The position numbers were made by a program, and so were the translations under genes. Shown piece by piece: positions 11,001-22,237 of a stretch of DNA of 64,000 bases. Source of the stretch: Lindgomyces ingoldianus (Eukaryota > Ascomycota > Dothideomycetes > Pleosporales > Lindgomycetaceae); NCBI RefSeq assembly GCF_010093535.1, contig NW_022985167.1, positions 436,309 through 500,308 on the forward strand. Direction: 5' to 3'. The notes under the pieces are model-generated. The model was given only the letters and a program-made list of their open reading frames with translations, did no database searches and had not been told where the DNA came from. Positions within the stretch are counted from its first letter, which is position 1, and each line of letters begins with the position of its first letter.

Positions 11001-12147
11001 ATGCGTTAGGGCTCCACTTAGGTTCTTCAATACCCCTAGTGGATCCAGTTTTGTTTGAGTCGCCATTTAGCAACGCCAGGCTCGGTTCAAAATTCGGTTG
11101 GGCAACCTCTTGAGTCCTGCGTCCTGTGGAAAAGCCTACATCTGTGACTTGGACACTGTATTTTGCACGTCTAGGTATGTGACTGCCATGGTCAGCCCGT
11201 TGTGTATTACTGTCCCCAGAAACGCTTGCATCTAGGATTTGGCTACTGGAAGATGCTTGGATTGTTGATAGACGATCAATCGCCTCTTTGATGCAACTTT
11301 CGCATTCCTTAGCATCAGCATAGCCCTGGAGTAAGATCGTGAGCTCGCTTCCATCGTGATGCTCAGCGTTCACGCGGTATGTCCATTGGCCATGTCTGAG
11401 GGTTAAGACAATATCCCAAGGCTCATGTTCCGTTGTCCTTGCTTGGGAATCATGTAGCGATGACTTCTGCAGGCGGATGTCATGTATATGCCGGAGCGGT
11501 ACGTCGACGAAGCCAAGGTTTCGAGGGGAATAATCCGATGTAATGAGCGTAACAGATCGATATTGGATAACAGAAAGCATCACAGTAGCCGCTTGTTTAA
11601 AGCCATCAGAAGCGATAAGCGATACCGGATACAGCACAGCAGGATCAGTCTTGGACTTTGGGATAAGGTGTAGTTCACGCTCTAGAGTGTCAAGGTATTG
11701 TTGGAAGTCGGTAAGCCATGTTCCGCTCGAATCTGTCGGGAAATTGGGGGCGTTGTTTGGGATCTTTGGCGAGGGCCAGCAGTTGGCGAACTTGATACCA
11801 TTTTGAAGAGCTTGTCGAATAGTGATACCAGCCACAATTTTGGTCTCTTCCAATTCAGTATCCTTGGCTATGATTGCTCCAAGCTGGTGAAGTCCCTGTG
11901 GACGAGTCTTGAGATGTTTGACAACTGGAGGAGTGTCAACCATATGCCGAAGAGTTATACCAATCCACCGCCGTTTGTAATAGGACGTAGAGTCATCGGC
12001 GAAGGCTCTTAGGTATTTCTCTGCGACGTGGGCGAGAGCTATGCCGGGAGGTGCTCCCTGAGGCCTGGAAATGAGGTCGTCGAGCTGCTGGGCGAACGCT
12101 GTCTCATCTGCAATGGCGAGGGCGCCGTCAAAGTCTTGCGCAGACAT
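8041..12147 (-). CDS. Large protein with Red1/SYCP2-like architecture (candidate meiotic axis core)
   Basis: A single uninterrupted frame of 1368 residues. Residues about 1-150 look like short alpha-helical repeats (e.g. RRWIGITLRHMVDTPPVVKHL). Residues about 155-300 alternate strands and loops, with WDIVLTLRHGQWTYRV and a closing helix, in the manner of a PH-like fold. A long disordered, charged middle follows, with many KR-rich stretches that could be nuclear localisation signals. Near residues 788-800 the segment PEIIMIDSCSESLDETD has the form of a SUMO-interacting motif (hydrophobic core followed by acidic/Ser residues). The last about 110 residues form a strong coiled coil (EQLIRISRRVLRHIV through KKDFELMAQRLAKERKHF). 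ARM-like plus PH-like N terminus, disorder and C-terminal coiled coil is the known layout of SYCP2, Red1 and ASY3. Primary sequence alone cannot prove homology; another large chromatin protein is possible. Confidence 0.5.
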   Translation of the reverse strand: MSAQDFDGALAIADETAFAQQLDDLISRPQGAPPGIALAHVAEKYLRAFADDSTSYYKRRWIGITLRHMVDTPPVVKHLKTRPQGLHQLGAIIAKDTELEETKIVAGITIRQALQNGIKFANCWPSPKIPNNAPNFPTDSSGTWLTDFQQYLDTLERELHLIPKSKTDPAVLYPVSLIASDGFKQAATVMLSVIQYRSVTLITSDYSPRNLGFVDVPLRHIHDIRLQKSSLHDSQARTTEHEPWDIVLTLRHGQWTYRVNAEHHDGSELTILLQGYADAKECESCIKEAIDRLSTIQASSSSQILDASVSGDSNTQRADHGSHIPRRAKYSVQVTDVGFSTGRRTQEVAQPNFEPSLALLNGDSNKTGSTRGIEEPKWSPNAWGLSPEIALVNPNTNPNNSGPDQELERPGDGDASSSGPRPVKLIHDVVSSAERSTSMPKNDPVNEPQIQVLENTGILKKAQRKSAPGALPVIKKKPSRAHDQTEGTSLCVREDMDEFGFPDEPPRIKRSLATGKESPRTKFKPTTAASRPPCGSIGKAKLIRPKPKPTQRQQFNDTEDDEDPLNTHKAQLTEVIQNRSSEAMDISRTPQITEPKEKREEIKSGLKPSRLPKVSKATTSERGSRKRKRPSEDVFTIPPDEEPRGKRHTRREAAKSVDYNEAESSGYGGSESDYTEAKPAKSRSAAMTSSTQKVTSKTQTGKASAPKSSGRGEASRASEVEDILVSPGENSIVAKMLSRSQPATQDVPKKTKGNSSMRPIQKIQVSKVAKKEPQSVQGQAIKKNGQFSQDQPEIIMIDSCSESLDETDSGGEDIDLGGACIQEIPVARPTTSQDSASSNELPLTVPILCRSPLNAINRSQALLPTASPKQSAEYSSPSTPKAKRMKEFHTREPKNPDVTKKTFKNPLVTVAPPRLLEDPTSPCPDTQCGRQAPNLPSANQSLGNLMQSLDSSPRGSEDAASVVRRGQHGPSHKMETLEEAEMTKTPSHLHPQRRYSGGSVSSEILSSNNKPVPASPHSDSRAISGHAEREHVEMEKEIGEWETAKSDPFKQRSKWKPRTTSFTRRLTEGTTVIEEPELPEESPQKFRKRAIAQDPVAPEVIYESRSFRVPLKPKGSTQKRNARSQVIVDSTSKHRHSRQCAFSKVDKGPPAPEHLDINLEDSEREAPRQVIEEMQPQDVFPTREDYLDIGGDDTLVAYEEEPPTILNASPVQFRSSPPSQYPPSSHSSTSAEIEQGSESSIPTEVAEEMEWEASLQPHQRAIGEQLIRISRRVLRHIVDNETAVNDIAETYARDGEHLLKTLIERHSGELDGLFEGVEKKKQGMKKDFELMAQRLAKERKHFQEHPKAIPGRREGEVRTWNKGKVVRI

Positions 12148-14577
12148 GGCTCAGCGATGTGGCAGAATCATTGAGAGGTACGCAGGGGAGCCTGCCGCGA
12201 GTGGGTGTAGAAGGGAGGGTTCAGAGGAGGAATATCGTACTGGACTTGGACTTGAAGTGACGCGAAGGGGAAAGTGTGGGTGTTAACTCGAGAGTTGCCC
12301 GACGGGCGGCGGCAAATAAAGAAGGCACGCGATGGTTGGCAGTGCGACTTCCCTTCCAGCCTTGGGAGGGTTCCGCCACTTCATGATCAGAGCCATGAAA
12401 CACCACTTTCTACGCGTCGTTCGTTGTCTTCTTCGCCGAAGGCCGAAAATTAGGAAATATATTAACACTTGATCATCGCTCCTTAGCAAATTTGCCATTG
12501 CAATTATGCGTCTGCACGCGACATATCTCTTTGATGATGGTACGGCAATGGATATCTAGAAAATAAGAAAATGTAAAAGGCCCAAGGTTTTTACGCCAGA
12601 CGTTGAGCCCAGGAGGTGTGTTCAAATTGATCCATATCATCGCCTATGAAACGTGCGCTCTTCACAATAATCGAGGGTACTCTCGTTACGTCGCTCTCCT
12701 CGCTCTGCACTTTTCTTGCTCCGACAGGATTTTGGGAGGAGGCGTCGAGTCGTTACTTTTAACATCTCCCAGGAGCGTATTAGGTTTTGAGTCCCTTCTG
12801 GCTACACTACAGGCCCCGGTGCAGTATAGTTCGTAATCTTGGACCAAAATTCCGGGATTAGAACACCTGGTGAAGTATACGCGCTCCCTCTAAGGGTTTT
12901 GATCAACCGCCTAGGACTTCCAAGGCTGATTCTTGTTACCCGGATTCGAACACACGAAACGTATAACTGAACATAATTGGCCTTACAAGCTACATGTGAA
13001 GCTAATCCTTCAGCGCGGAGGAGATATTTCCTGGAAGAGTGGATGCTGGAAGGGTGGAGCGGACGTTTGCATTCTGTATGTAGCCAACTTGAGCAAACCG
13101 TCGTTTGGAACCAACGCTAGTGTTGGAGGAAGTTACCAGTGAGTAGATCCTCGCCCATCCGCCGGAGCCGTCATAATTTGGCGCAACACCAAGTCCTTTA
13201 GACATAGAAACTTGTTGGGACCCTGGGTGTTCAAAGGTCTCTTCCACGCGGAAGCCGATCTCCTCGTCGGCTAGCACCGCGTATGTGATTGTAGCTCGAC
13301 CGAACTGTCTGCCAGAGTTAGAGCGCATATCAGTAGAGTTGATGCTCTGTAGCGGGGATTGGAGTTGGTGAGACGGATATATTAGTAAGGTTCACCAATG
13401 ATTTTACTATTTACGATCAAATCAATCATAGTTCTAGTGACTACGGGCCATTGACGCACCCGCTGCAATGAGAAAAGAGGTAGTAAATACGTTGTTCATG
13501 CTTTCGAGCGTTAAACTTCAACAGTTTCGATGTACTAGAGTGGGGGGAAGGTGAAACCCTAGCATTGTCCAAGTCTTCTCATTCTTCACATATTCTGCTG
13601 TGGTGCTCCTTACAATGGCTTTCGATGAAGGAAATCTGGGGCTTTCATATTGATCGGTAGTGTTCGTCGCGGTGTAGACTGATGATCCGTTCCTAGTTTA
13701 GTCTCTACATGTTCCTGATAGTGTTTACAGGAATTCTTCCAGGTGAGGGTGGGGCTTTCATACGAAAGGCTCTTAATCAAACTGCCAACTTTCCATGTTT
13801 ATCGCCCAATAGTCTCAGTCATCCTTATACAAAGACAGGAAATTGCCGTTCTTCCCTAGTATGAGATAGTGGAACGCTCTAGGGGAGAGTTAGGTTCAAA
13901 TTGATGCCGGCTTTACAAGGGGCGTAATTATATATGATTGCTTCTTTCCTCGGAAGGGAATGCTGAATACTCGACTGTGAGATGATGAAGGCAGTGTGTG
14001 GGAGTGAGGTTGAATGTTTAGCGCGACAGGTGCCCGAGTTTCGCGATCCTCAGCGGGCTGGCGCTATTCCGAATTCGTCCTTAGACCCATCTCAAAGATG
14101 TGTCTATCTCTTCAATCACCTTCCTATTTCCAGCTTCATATGTCGAATCCCAGCTGGGTCAAAAGAGTGAGAGGTTTGATGGTCAGAAACTTCTCATCCT
14201 CCATTGCACTGTCTGAGCCGACGCGCAACCAGCACGATTTAACTCCACCTCGGAGCTGACCTTCCGGTATCGCGCCTTACCAAATGCCTCCAAGGTGCAA
14301 AAAAGTCCAACAATAAGTCAGTGCAATTATCGCAAAATATCACGTGAATAAAGGTGAGCTTCGCAATCCTTGCGCGATTCGGGAATGGCTACAAAAACGC
14401 ATGTTCGCTTCGCCCGCCGAGGAACAATCCTTCGGGCTGAAGCCACTTAATTATAGCCAGGATTCGAGTACGGCCGTAGTTCCCTAACGCCATGCCCGTG
14501 ACACGAATAAGCCTTTCCTCAACTTCTTTTATTTTCTCTCATGTTCTCGTCTCTTTACAATTGCTAAGCTTGTAGTT
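12148..14577. other. Gene-poor stretch between the axis-like gene and the DHA2 transporter
   Basis: About 2.4 kb without an intact gene. The left part carries the promoter of the large minus-strand gene. A minus-strand frame at 13002-13370 may be a coding fragment and is listed separately. The right end holds the promoter of the DHA2 transporter. Confidence 0.45.
13002..13370 (-). other. Isolated coding-like fragment, unassigned
   Basis: The minus-strand frame reads through about 120 codons, opening upstream of its first ATG (13328) with SPLQSINSTDMRSNSGRQFG and continuing with ATITYAVLADEEIGFRVEE and GGWARIYSLV. It has the feel of real protein (regular polar/hydrophobic alternation, a domain-like end) but no start region, no partner exons and no assigned family. 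A weak impression of the end of an NRPS condensation domain is not enough to name it. Most likely a decayed gene piece or chance. Confidence 0.2.
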
Positions 14578-16626
14578 ATGGCTCAGGACGAAATCAAAAA
14601 TACTGATGATGAAGTGCCGACTTCAAGTCCAACCGTTGTTCCAAACATCAGCCCAGCAAGGCTGCAGGTCATTATTGCAGGGTAATTGTGCTTCCTCATT
14701 CTCACCAAGTAACCCACCACTAACCTTCGCAGACTTTGGCTTTCTATATTCATGTCCGCAATAGACGGGACTATCATTACTACCGGCCTTGTCAAGATCT
14801 CCAGCGATTTTAACGCACTAGGTCAGGCGGCATGGCTCGTGACAACATATCTGCTGACTTATAACGGTAAAGCTCCAAGTCTATCCAAGAACTTAAGAAC
14901 CTAACCAGATCTTAGCTTTTCTCATGATCGTAGCGAAACTTAGCGATGTTTGGGGCTTGAAAAGTATTCTTATATTTTGCAATGCCTTCTTTCTTATCTG
15001 GTCCATGGCATGCGGGGCATCCCAGAGTATGACTCAATTGTAAGTGCTTTACATAACTCTGGATATGTGATATCTATTAAAAGCCCTAGAATCGTATTTC
15101 GTGCCCTGCAAGGTATAGGAGGCTCTGGCCTTTATTCTCTAGTATTCGTAACATTGATGCAACTCATAACTCCGGACAAGCTTGGATTCTACTCCGGTAT
15201 CATCAGCTCGGTCTTTGCCGTAGCAAATCTACTAGGGCCTATACTCGGGGGAGTAATAAGTGACCATACGACGTGGCGATGGATATTTTTCATCAAGTGA
15301 GCCTACTACGTGCGGTCCCTGGACTTCATCACACTAATCCGTTCTATAGCGGACCGATCGTGTCCACGGCCTTGGTTCTATTATTCTTTTCCATGCCTGG
15401 AAAAGCCGACGGGAAATCTAATATGGATCGCCTACGAAACTTTGACTTCATTGGGGGAACTCTGTCCGTCTGCTGGCCGATTCCTCTCCTCTTTGCCCTT
15501 CAAGAGGGTGGTGCCAACTATGCTTGGAGCAGCGGTGTCATAATCGGAACACTTGTTGCGGGTATTGTTGGGTTCTTCCTATTTGGATGCTTTGAGGCTT
15601 GGATCACGTTCAGGACGAAGAAGGAGGCTATTTTCCCCGTCAGGTTTTTGACCAACCCCGCCATGATACTCCTACTTCTGTAAGTTTTCAGTTGTCTCCT
15701 TTCATTTATGTGGCTAACGTCCGGGTTCCAGGAGTCAGGGTCTCCAAGGAATGCCCTTCTATGTTTCAGTCATCCAACTGCCCCAGCGCTTCCAGGCCGT
15801 GAACCACACCTCCGCCGAACGAGCCGGTATTCTTCTACTCCCCTTGACTCTCCTTACTCCAGTTGGCTCTATGATTGGTGGCATAGTCATGGGCAGGCGA
15901 CTCCACGCAGAGTACATCCTTGTGATATCAGCCGCCGTAGTCAGCATCGGGATAGGCCTTCTTAGTAGCCTCCCCACCAGCATGGCATTCCCCATCGCCA
16001 CATATGGATATGAGATCATCACGGGATTCGGATTGGGTTTAGGCAGCCCTCCGTATTACTACCTCCTTCCTATCACTGTGGCGGAGAAGGACATTTCCGT
16101 CGCTACAGGCGCGTTGAATATGATGCGTACGCTTGGAGGTTGCGTGGCAGTAGCAATATGCAGTGCACTCAACCACTCATCATTACGCCAACATCTACCC
16201 ACCTTTCTTACACCAGAACAAGTCTCGGCTGTCGAGGCCTCGAATACTGCCATGCAGGCTTTACCTAGAGCACTCCAACTGAAGGTAGCACAGGTCTTCG
16301 GGGAAAGCTTCAATAGGCAGATGAAGGTGATGTTGGCCTTCACCTGTCTGAATGTCTTGGCCACGATAGCCTTGGTTATCGTTCGGAAGAGAAGAGGTAT
16401 TCTAGGCGCCGTACCAGTTCGTCGAGAAGAAAACGAGTTCATGAAGAGGGAAAAGGCTAAGTCCATAGATGGAGAAAAACGAGCTGATTCAGAAAAAGCG
16501 AACAAAACCCAGAACGTTACTCTGTCGAAAGAGACCGCGGAAGAGAGTGCAAGGCAGGTTGACGAGATATCAATAGCACGTGATAGTGGAGAAGGCGAAG
16601 GCGCCGCGAAGGAATTTAAGGTATAA
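14578..16626 (+). CDS. MFS drug/toxin efflux transporter, DHA2 (14-TM) type
   Basis: Plasma- or vacuolar-membrane proton antiporter of the DHA2 family, the group that includes fungal toxin and drug exporters. Six exons join in frame: 14578-14681, 14733-14866, 14916-15039, 15090-15296, 15350-15679 and 15732-16626, giving about 597 residues. After a 30-residue cytosolic head, TM1 reads LWLSIFMSAIDGTIITTGL. Loop 2 has AKLSDVWGLKSI, then RALQGIGGSGLYSLVFVTL and [23 protein letters not shown], the antiporter motif C region. Later helices include AERAGILLLPLTLLTPVGSMIGG and GFGLGLGSPPYYYLLP, and a charged 80-residue tail ends the protein. All introns are 49-53 bp. The substrate cannot be told from sequence. 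No biosynthetic core gene is intact nearby. Confidence 0.9.
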
Positions 16627-17630
16627 CGAGAGTTTACATATACTCGCAACCTTTGTATTTGATGTAATCTATAATTCGCCACAATGGTGTGACATTCGGA
16701 AGTTGTTTACTTCCCTCTGGTTGGTCACGGAGTCTCTGACCGATTTGAAGGAGGGAGTTCCGCAGTGATCGATGGAAATTGGACAGATCTTCTAGAAGTT
16801 GCCTATCCCGGAAGTTTGAACTCGTGCATGATGACCGCTACAGTAAAGGCTAACTTTAAATTCGACGTCGACATCAAGGTAGAGAATAGGTGTTTGGTGA
16901 TCAGGCGGTCCAACTGTTGTCGCTATTTGCGTTTTGAACTAAATTGCATGTGTTGGATCCATGCGTCGAAAGCGAAACCCGGATTCGAGTCTAGGATTTA
17001 AAATCCAGGATAAAATGGACACACCTCTCCAACTTCTCTAATATTAGAGTAATATAATTCTACTATGTGTATGAACTAGAGTTCTCAAAGGGAGCTTCTT
17101 AATAAGCTAGTAGTCGTTTAATTCGGCAGAGTACTGAGATAGTTACGGATACTGAAAGAGGTAACTTTACGTACTTAGAAATATCTCTAGAGGTTTCTTA
17201 GCCTACTATGTTGAAGCTTCACAACCTTCTCCATCTTTGGAGGACTTCAGCTATTTTTAGCTCCTTCTGAAGCAGTCTTTAAGCTCTATAACTCATGCAT
17301 ATAGCAATTTATTACCTCAAACAACTGGCTTGCAGTTGTAAAAGACACTAATGGGAGGGGGTTTACCCCTAGGCTTTAGGATGTACACTTATCCTTAATT
17401 ATTTTGAAGTCTCTTATCTGACTTGTTAGCGGTGATGTTACTGTATTGCTTACTCAAAGAGCCCATGGGTAATAATTCTCTTCATAACAAACATAAAATT
17501 ACTCTCGTCTCGGCCCTCTCATTATTCCAGCTAATTACCTCCTTTAATTGCAGCTAACCTAACGAACCTAACCCACCACTTGTCTTCCCTAAACTCAATC
17601 CGATAGCTAAATATAAGAACCGAGCGATTC
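16627..17630. other. Convergent intergenic stretch, AT-rich in its second half
   Basis: One kilobase between two convergent transporter genes. From about 17020 to 17600 the sequence is visibly AT-rich, with many TA steps and no open frame of note. This is compatible with a remnant of a repeat altered by RIP (C-to-T mutation of duplicated DNA), but no repeat family could be recognised. Confidence 0.45.
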
Positions 17631-19379
17631 TTACAAAGTATAGACGAAATTAGGCTTCCTATCTCCTAGCATCTCAATCTCCTGCGCATCCATGCCCTCA
17701 ATCCAAGCATCCCTATCACCACGCGCCCTCTTCCTGTTTTCCCACGCCAACAAGAGCCTCGTCGTAATACTTCCACCAAGCAAGAATAATATCAAATAAG
17801 CCAACACAACGGAGTGCCCAGGCTTATATCTCGGTTTATCCCGACCTCGGAAGATATTGCTACTCACTACACCATTCAGATTCCCCCATCCAATGACGAA
17901 TCCGAGTGTAACGCCGCGCTTGTAGACTCCTTCGACGTTGTTTGAAGCCCAGGAAATCGTGTTCGCGATGCAAGGATAGATTCCGAGTGCGCCGAGGAAA
18001 GTCCCTGCATATTGCACACCGGGTCTTCCAGAACCAAGCAACATCGAGAATCCAGCTATTCCTAAGAACGAGACTGCAATATTGCATAGCCCACGTTGCC
18101 TCGTCCGATCTGCTAACCATCCGATAAATACCGTCATAATTGCCGCTCCGGCATACGGAGGTACGCTGAGCAAATTTGCAGTTGTGCTCTTGTATCCCAG
18201 CTGATTGATGATGCTCGGTAGGAAGAGTGAGAAAGCGTATAGTGCACCGTCGCAGCCCATGTAGATAACGGCAAAACACCAGGTTTTCCAGTCACTCACT
18301 GAGTTCCAGAAGTAGGTCATTTTGAAGGATTCGTGCTCGGCAGAAGATTGCTGGTCTGCTTTTAGACGACGAATTACGCGGGCGCGGTCGTCGGGTGTCA
18401 GGAATTTGGCTTCGTCGGGGAAGTCATGGACCATCCAGTAGGAGGCGACCCCAACAAAGATTGTGGCGAGGCCTTCGAGGATCTGCGAGGCATGTTGTTA
18501 GAGACGTTTGGGTGTGGATAGAGTGAGGGCGGTTGAGAAAGCTTACAAAGATCCACGCCCATCCAGGCTTCCCTCCAATTCCATCCATCTGCGCAATTGC
18601 GGCAGCGAGGAGTCCACCAAAGGAGCCAGCAAGGGCAGCGGCAGAAAAGAAGATAGCTGCTCGGATACCGAATTCGGACCGTTTGTACCAGCAGGAGAGG
18701 TAATAGTTTACACCGGGAAAAAGCCCAGCTTCAGCAACACCAAGCCACCAGCGCTGCGAAAGGTCAGCCAAGCCGTTTTACAGTTTCACTTAGCTAGGTA
18801 GGGTCAATGTACTCACAGCAGCCATCAGCCCAGAGAAATTATGCACCAATCCCATGCAGGTCATACAGATACCCCACCACAGCATAATGATCGGGAGGAA
18901 GATACTCGGCCTCAACTTCTTAAGCAACACATTGGTGAGTGGCTCAAAGAGCGCGTAGGAAACGAAGAATATAGAGAGCGTGGCATTGTATTGACCATTG
19001 GTCATGTGCAAGTCCTCTTGCAGACCATCGATTTTGGCGTTGCCGATGTTGGTTCGGTCCAAGAAGGAGATGAGGTAGAGAAAGGAGAGCCATGGAATCA
19101 GTTTCATGTCAAGTTTCCAGAGCAGTTTCCGGTCCTTGGTAGGTTAGAATCCGAAGAACTGTTAAGACTGTATCTTGAGAATATTAGAAGCATAGGACTC
19201 ACATGAGCAGCACGCTCTTCCTCACTCAACCCAGCATCAGGGTCCGGGATGCCATCAGTAGGAGGCGCATACTCCTGTCCCTCAACCTTTGCCTTCTCAT
19301 CTTCAGACCGTCGATCCAAACTCGCACTGTCAGTGCCTCTCTCAAGCGCAGTACTCATCTTGGCGGCTCTTAGGTGCAC
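17631..19379 (-). CDS. MFS permease, Dal5/allantoate permease (ACS) family
   Basis: Plasma-membrane uptake permease of the anion:cation symporter family, which carries organic anions such as allantoate, nicotinate, pantothenate or related acids. Four exons join in frame: 19203-19379, 18817-19134, 18547-18753 and 17631-18482, giving about 517 residues. The N-terminal tail ends LSEEERAAH, then DRKLLWKLDMKLIPWLSFLY leads to LISFLDRTNIGNAKIDGL, the family signature at TM1. Next come RWWLGVAEAGLFPGVNYYLS and YKRSEFGIRAAIFF, then a central loop and a second six-helix half with GYKSTTANLLSVPPY and GWGNLNGVVSSNIFR. Start uncertain: ATG 19379, or the second Met at 19358 (MSTALERG). The substrate is unknown. 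No catabolic gene cluster is visible beside it. Confidence 0.9.
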
Positions 19380-20318
19380 CAGTATTCGAAGCGTTGATGT
19401 TGATCAGGATTTGGCGAATATTGGTCCCAGGACTGTGGAAATTATGCAGGAATGTGTGACGACTGGGCAAGCTTATGAAGCATCCTAACCTTCCGTCCCT
19501 CCAGAACAGTAGCTTTACCAGTAACGTTTCTTCCTCGGCCCACACCACCTGTCATCCTTAAACCCGCCCGTAGACCCATGCTCAGACTAAAGATCTATTG
19601 TCCCATCCTCCAAATACCTTCCCAAGCCCCTGCTCCTTCTTGTCTTTCACTGCGCCCATTCGGTCATATTTTTCCCGGGCCGTTGAGCTTATCAGCGATT
19701 CGGGTTGTTGTGATAGGCGAGCCATGTGCCGTTGACGTGCACCAAGAAACCAAGCGGGGAAGAAGCATGGCTTGGTGCGGAGAAACTGGGGCGTAGACCA
19801 ACCAGAAGGGAGGAAAGGGACGCTAAGCATCGGCAGATGCAACAGGAAAATGCAAGAGGTGACCATGGCTTACGCCCATAACGCTTGACTTAACACCGAC
19901 GGGTGAGGAGTTGCTGATGCGCGAAGCGGCTTGGTTCAAGGTCACACCAGATGATCTGATTTTAAGGCGCTCTGAGGAAATAACTTGTGCGGTCGAATGG
20001 GTGTTGTGAAGACTTTTCTCGAAACCTTGGCATAAACCTCGCTTCTGAAGCGCTCATCTTCTGGAAGGATTCCATCTGACAATGAGATACTGACCATGTG
20101 GCAGAAATAGCAAGGTATAAAATAAGGCAGAAAGGTGGATCTGCCACTGCCTAGGCCGAGTAACATCCCCCATCCAGATCAACCCTCTTGGTAATGTCCA
20201 TTGTCAAACACCAATATTCAGTAATCCGAATACTTTTTTTGGTAACGGGTGCAAGAAATCAATACTAGGGTATCAACAGAAAGAGCCGTCTATTAAATAT
20301 TTCCCACTGCATTCCTCT
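19380..20318. other. Intergenic stretch between permease and RSA4
   Basis: Promoter of the Dal5-type permease and 3' flank of RSA4. Only short unsupported frames. Confidence 0.5.
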
Positions 20319-21909
20319 TTAATTCCTCCAGATTCTGACCTGCTTGTCTGCACCTCCGCTGCCCACTCTATCACCATCCGGACTCCAGTCTAAAGCAAAC
20401 ACCTGGTCTTTGTGACCCGGCAAGTCTTCCTTCAACTTTCCAGTCCTCATGTCCCACACTTTGAGCGTGGTGTCCTTGCTACAACTCGCCAGCAATCTAC
20501 TGTCGGCCGAGAAGCTAGCCATGTAAACTGGCCCGACATGGGCCCTCAGAGTGAAGAGAAACTTTCCATCTCGAGCAGACCAGATCTTGACGTGGTTGTC
20601 CCACGCTGCGGATGCAAGTAGCGTGCCATCCGGGGAGAAGCAGACTTGGTTGATTTGTTTCTGGTGACCCGTCATTCGAGTCAGTGGTTTGGTGCTTGTG
20701 AGCGGCGTCCAAAGGAAGAGAGTGCAATCTTCGCTAGCAGTTGCTAAACGCTCAACAATCTCGCCTCCAGTGGTGGCTGATTTTTCGAAGCGTGATTTGG
20801 CTTTCGCGAACTTTTCTTCGGGGGTAGCAGGAACTTTTCGAGTATGATCATGGTAAGATGTTCGTACGACGAAGTCGGTAGAGAGCGCCAGATGGTTCAC
20901 CCAGTGTGCATGGCCAGCAAGAGTATGCAGAAGAGTCCCAGTAGCGGCGTTCCAGACTTTGATCATCTTGTCGTGGGAAGAGGTGTATATCTAAGGCGTC
21001 GAGTTAGCAAGGCGATATGTCCTGAATCTTTAAAGCCCATACCCGTCCAGTTCCTCCCCATTTCACGCAAGTCACACTGCTCTTGTGACCGGTAAGTGCA
21101 AAATCTGTCTTCCCTCCAATTGCATCCCATATTCGAACCGTCCCATCTTTTGAAGACGATGCTACTCGCGGCCGATTTGGTTCCTGTAAGTGATATGGCT
21201 CCCAGGAAAGGGACGTAATGAAGTTGGTATGACCTGTCAGTGGTCCGCCGATCTGCTTCCCCGTACTTTGGTCCCATACCCGTACTTGGTTATCATAACC
21301 TCCCGAGGCTAGTATAGATCCATCTGGTGAATAGCTCACTGCTAACACCCACTTGGTATGCCCCTTCAAGGTGTGCACGGGAGTTCCAGTATCGCAATCC
21401 CATATCCTGACTGTCTTGTCTCCACTGCCACTTGCCATTCTGCTTGAATCCACTGGCGAAAATTGTATGGCTAATATGTTGTCGCCGTGCCCTGATACAG
21501 CCGCTGCGCATCTCGATACTGCCTTTACCCTAAACACGGCCTGCGGAGCATACTGCAGTATGATCTCGCTTTCCGCGGACACCTTCCCAGGCTTGACCAG
21601 GGCATGGTATAAGTCCTCGCTATCTCCCAAGGCTTCCACATCTCCATCGGGAAAGAAGCGATATGGTATCCTGTCCTCTCCTTGTTCTTTTAATTCATTC
21701 AGCAGGATTTCGAGGTTCTTGGTCGAGGCTTGCGAGAGGGGCACGGTGAGGACGGGGAGGCTGCCTGTTTCACCAGTGGCTTGGTCTATGAAGCGGACTC
21801 GGACGCTGCCATCTGGAATCGCCTGATCAACATCCTGCTGCTCTCGCGCAATCTCTGCCCGCTCGCGTTTCTGGCGTTTTGAGGGTGGTGGGTATTGGGT
21901 GGCCATCAA
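20319..21909 (-). CDS. RSA4: Ribosome assembly protein Rsa4 (Notchless/NLE1)
   Basis: WD40 protein of pre-60S ribosomes in the nucleolus and nucleus. Its N-terminal NLE domain binds the MIDAS domain of the AAA ATPase Rea1/Midasin, which uses ATP to strip Rsa4 off the particle. Two exons, 21043-21909 and 20319-20990, with a 52-bp intron (GTATGG...TTAG), give 512 residues; yeast Rsa4 is 515. The start PPPSKRQKRE is typical of the family. The NLE domain covers about residues 30-105 (VRVRFIDQATGE, ENLEIL-like LEILLNELKE, YRFF). Eight WD repeats follow, with clear GH...WD pairs: SGSGDKTVRIWDCDTGTPVH, GYDNQVRVWD, SSKDGTVRIWD, AAWDNHVKIWS, SKDTTLKVWD, and the last repeat ends VGSGGADKQVRIWRN. Divergent from MSH4 across 328 bp. 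Confidence 0.95.
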
Positions 21910-22237
21910 TAAGGCAAGGTGTAACTGAGAGGGTGCGACAAAGTGGCAACTTCTTGGGGATCAGAAATATTCTGGCTGAGTCTACTCGCAAAAGGGCTTC
22001 CCCCCAATAAGTATTCACCTTGATGCTTATGAGTTGCTGAAAATTGTTATCGATAACGGAATTTCGGTTGGCCGCAGGGGCCACCTGGCGGCATTAGCTT
22101 TCGCTTCCGTTCGCTCTGCCACTCAAGTTACCATTCACTTACAGGACTCTTTGCTAATTCATCATACTTCATCCCTCCTGAAAGATGAAGAGCACATTCG
22201 ACTGATTGAACATTGACTCAGCAGCCAACTAACCATC
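21910..22237. promoter_or_regulatory. Divergent promoter region of RSA4 and MSH4
   Basis: 328 bp between a housekeeping ribosome-assembly gene and a meiotic gene, transcribed outward. No specific site could be recognised; a meiotic element would have to lie here or in MSH4. Confidence 0.4.

Noticed and set aside
12940..12970. CCGGATTCGAAC, another T-arm-like word
   Set aside because: No cloverleaf could be completed on either strand.
16930..17005. tRNA-like GGATTCGAGTC word
   Set aside because: The word resembles a T-arm, but no matching acceptor, D or anticodon arms could be drawn around it.
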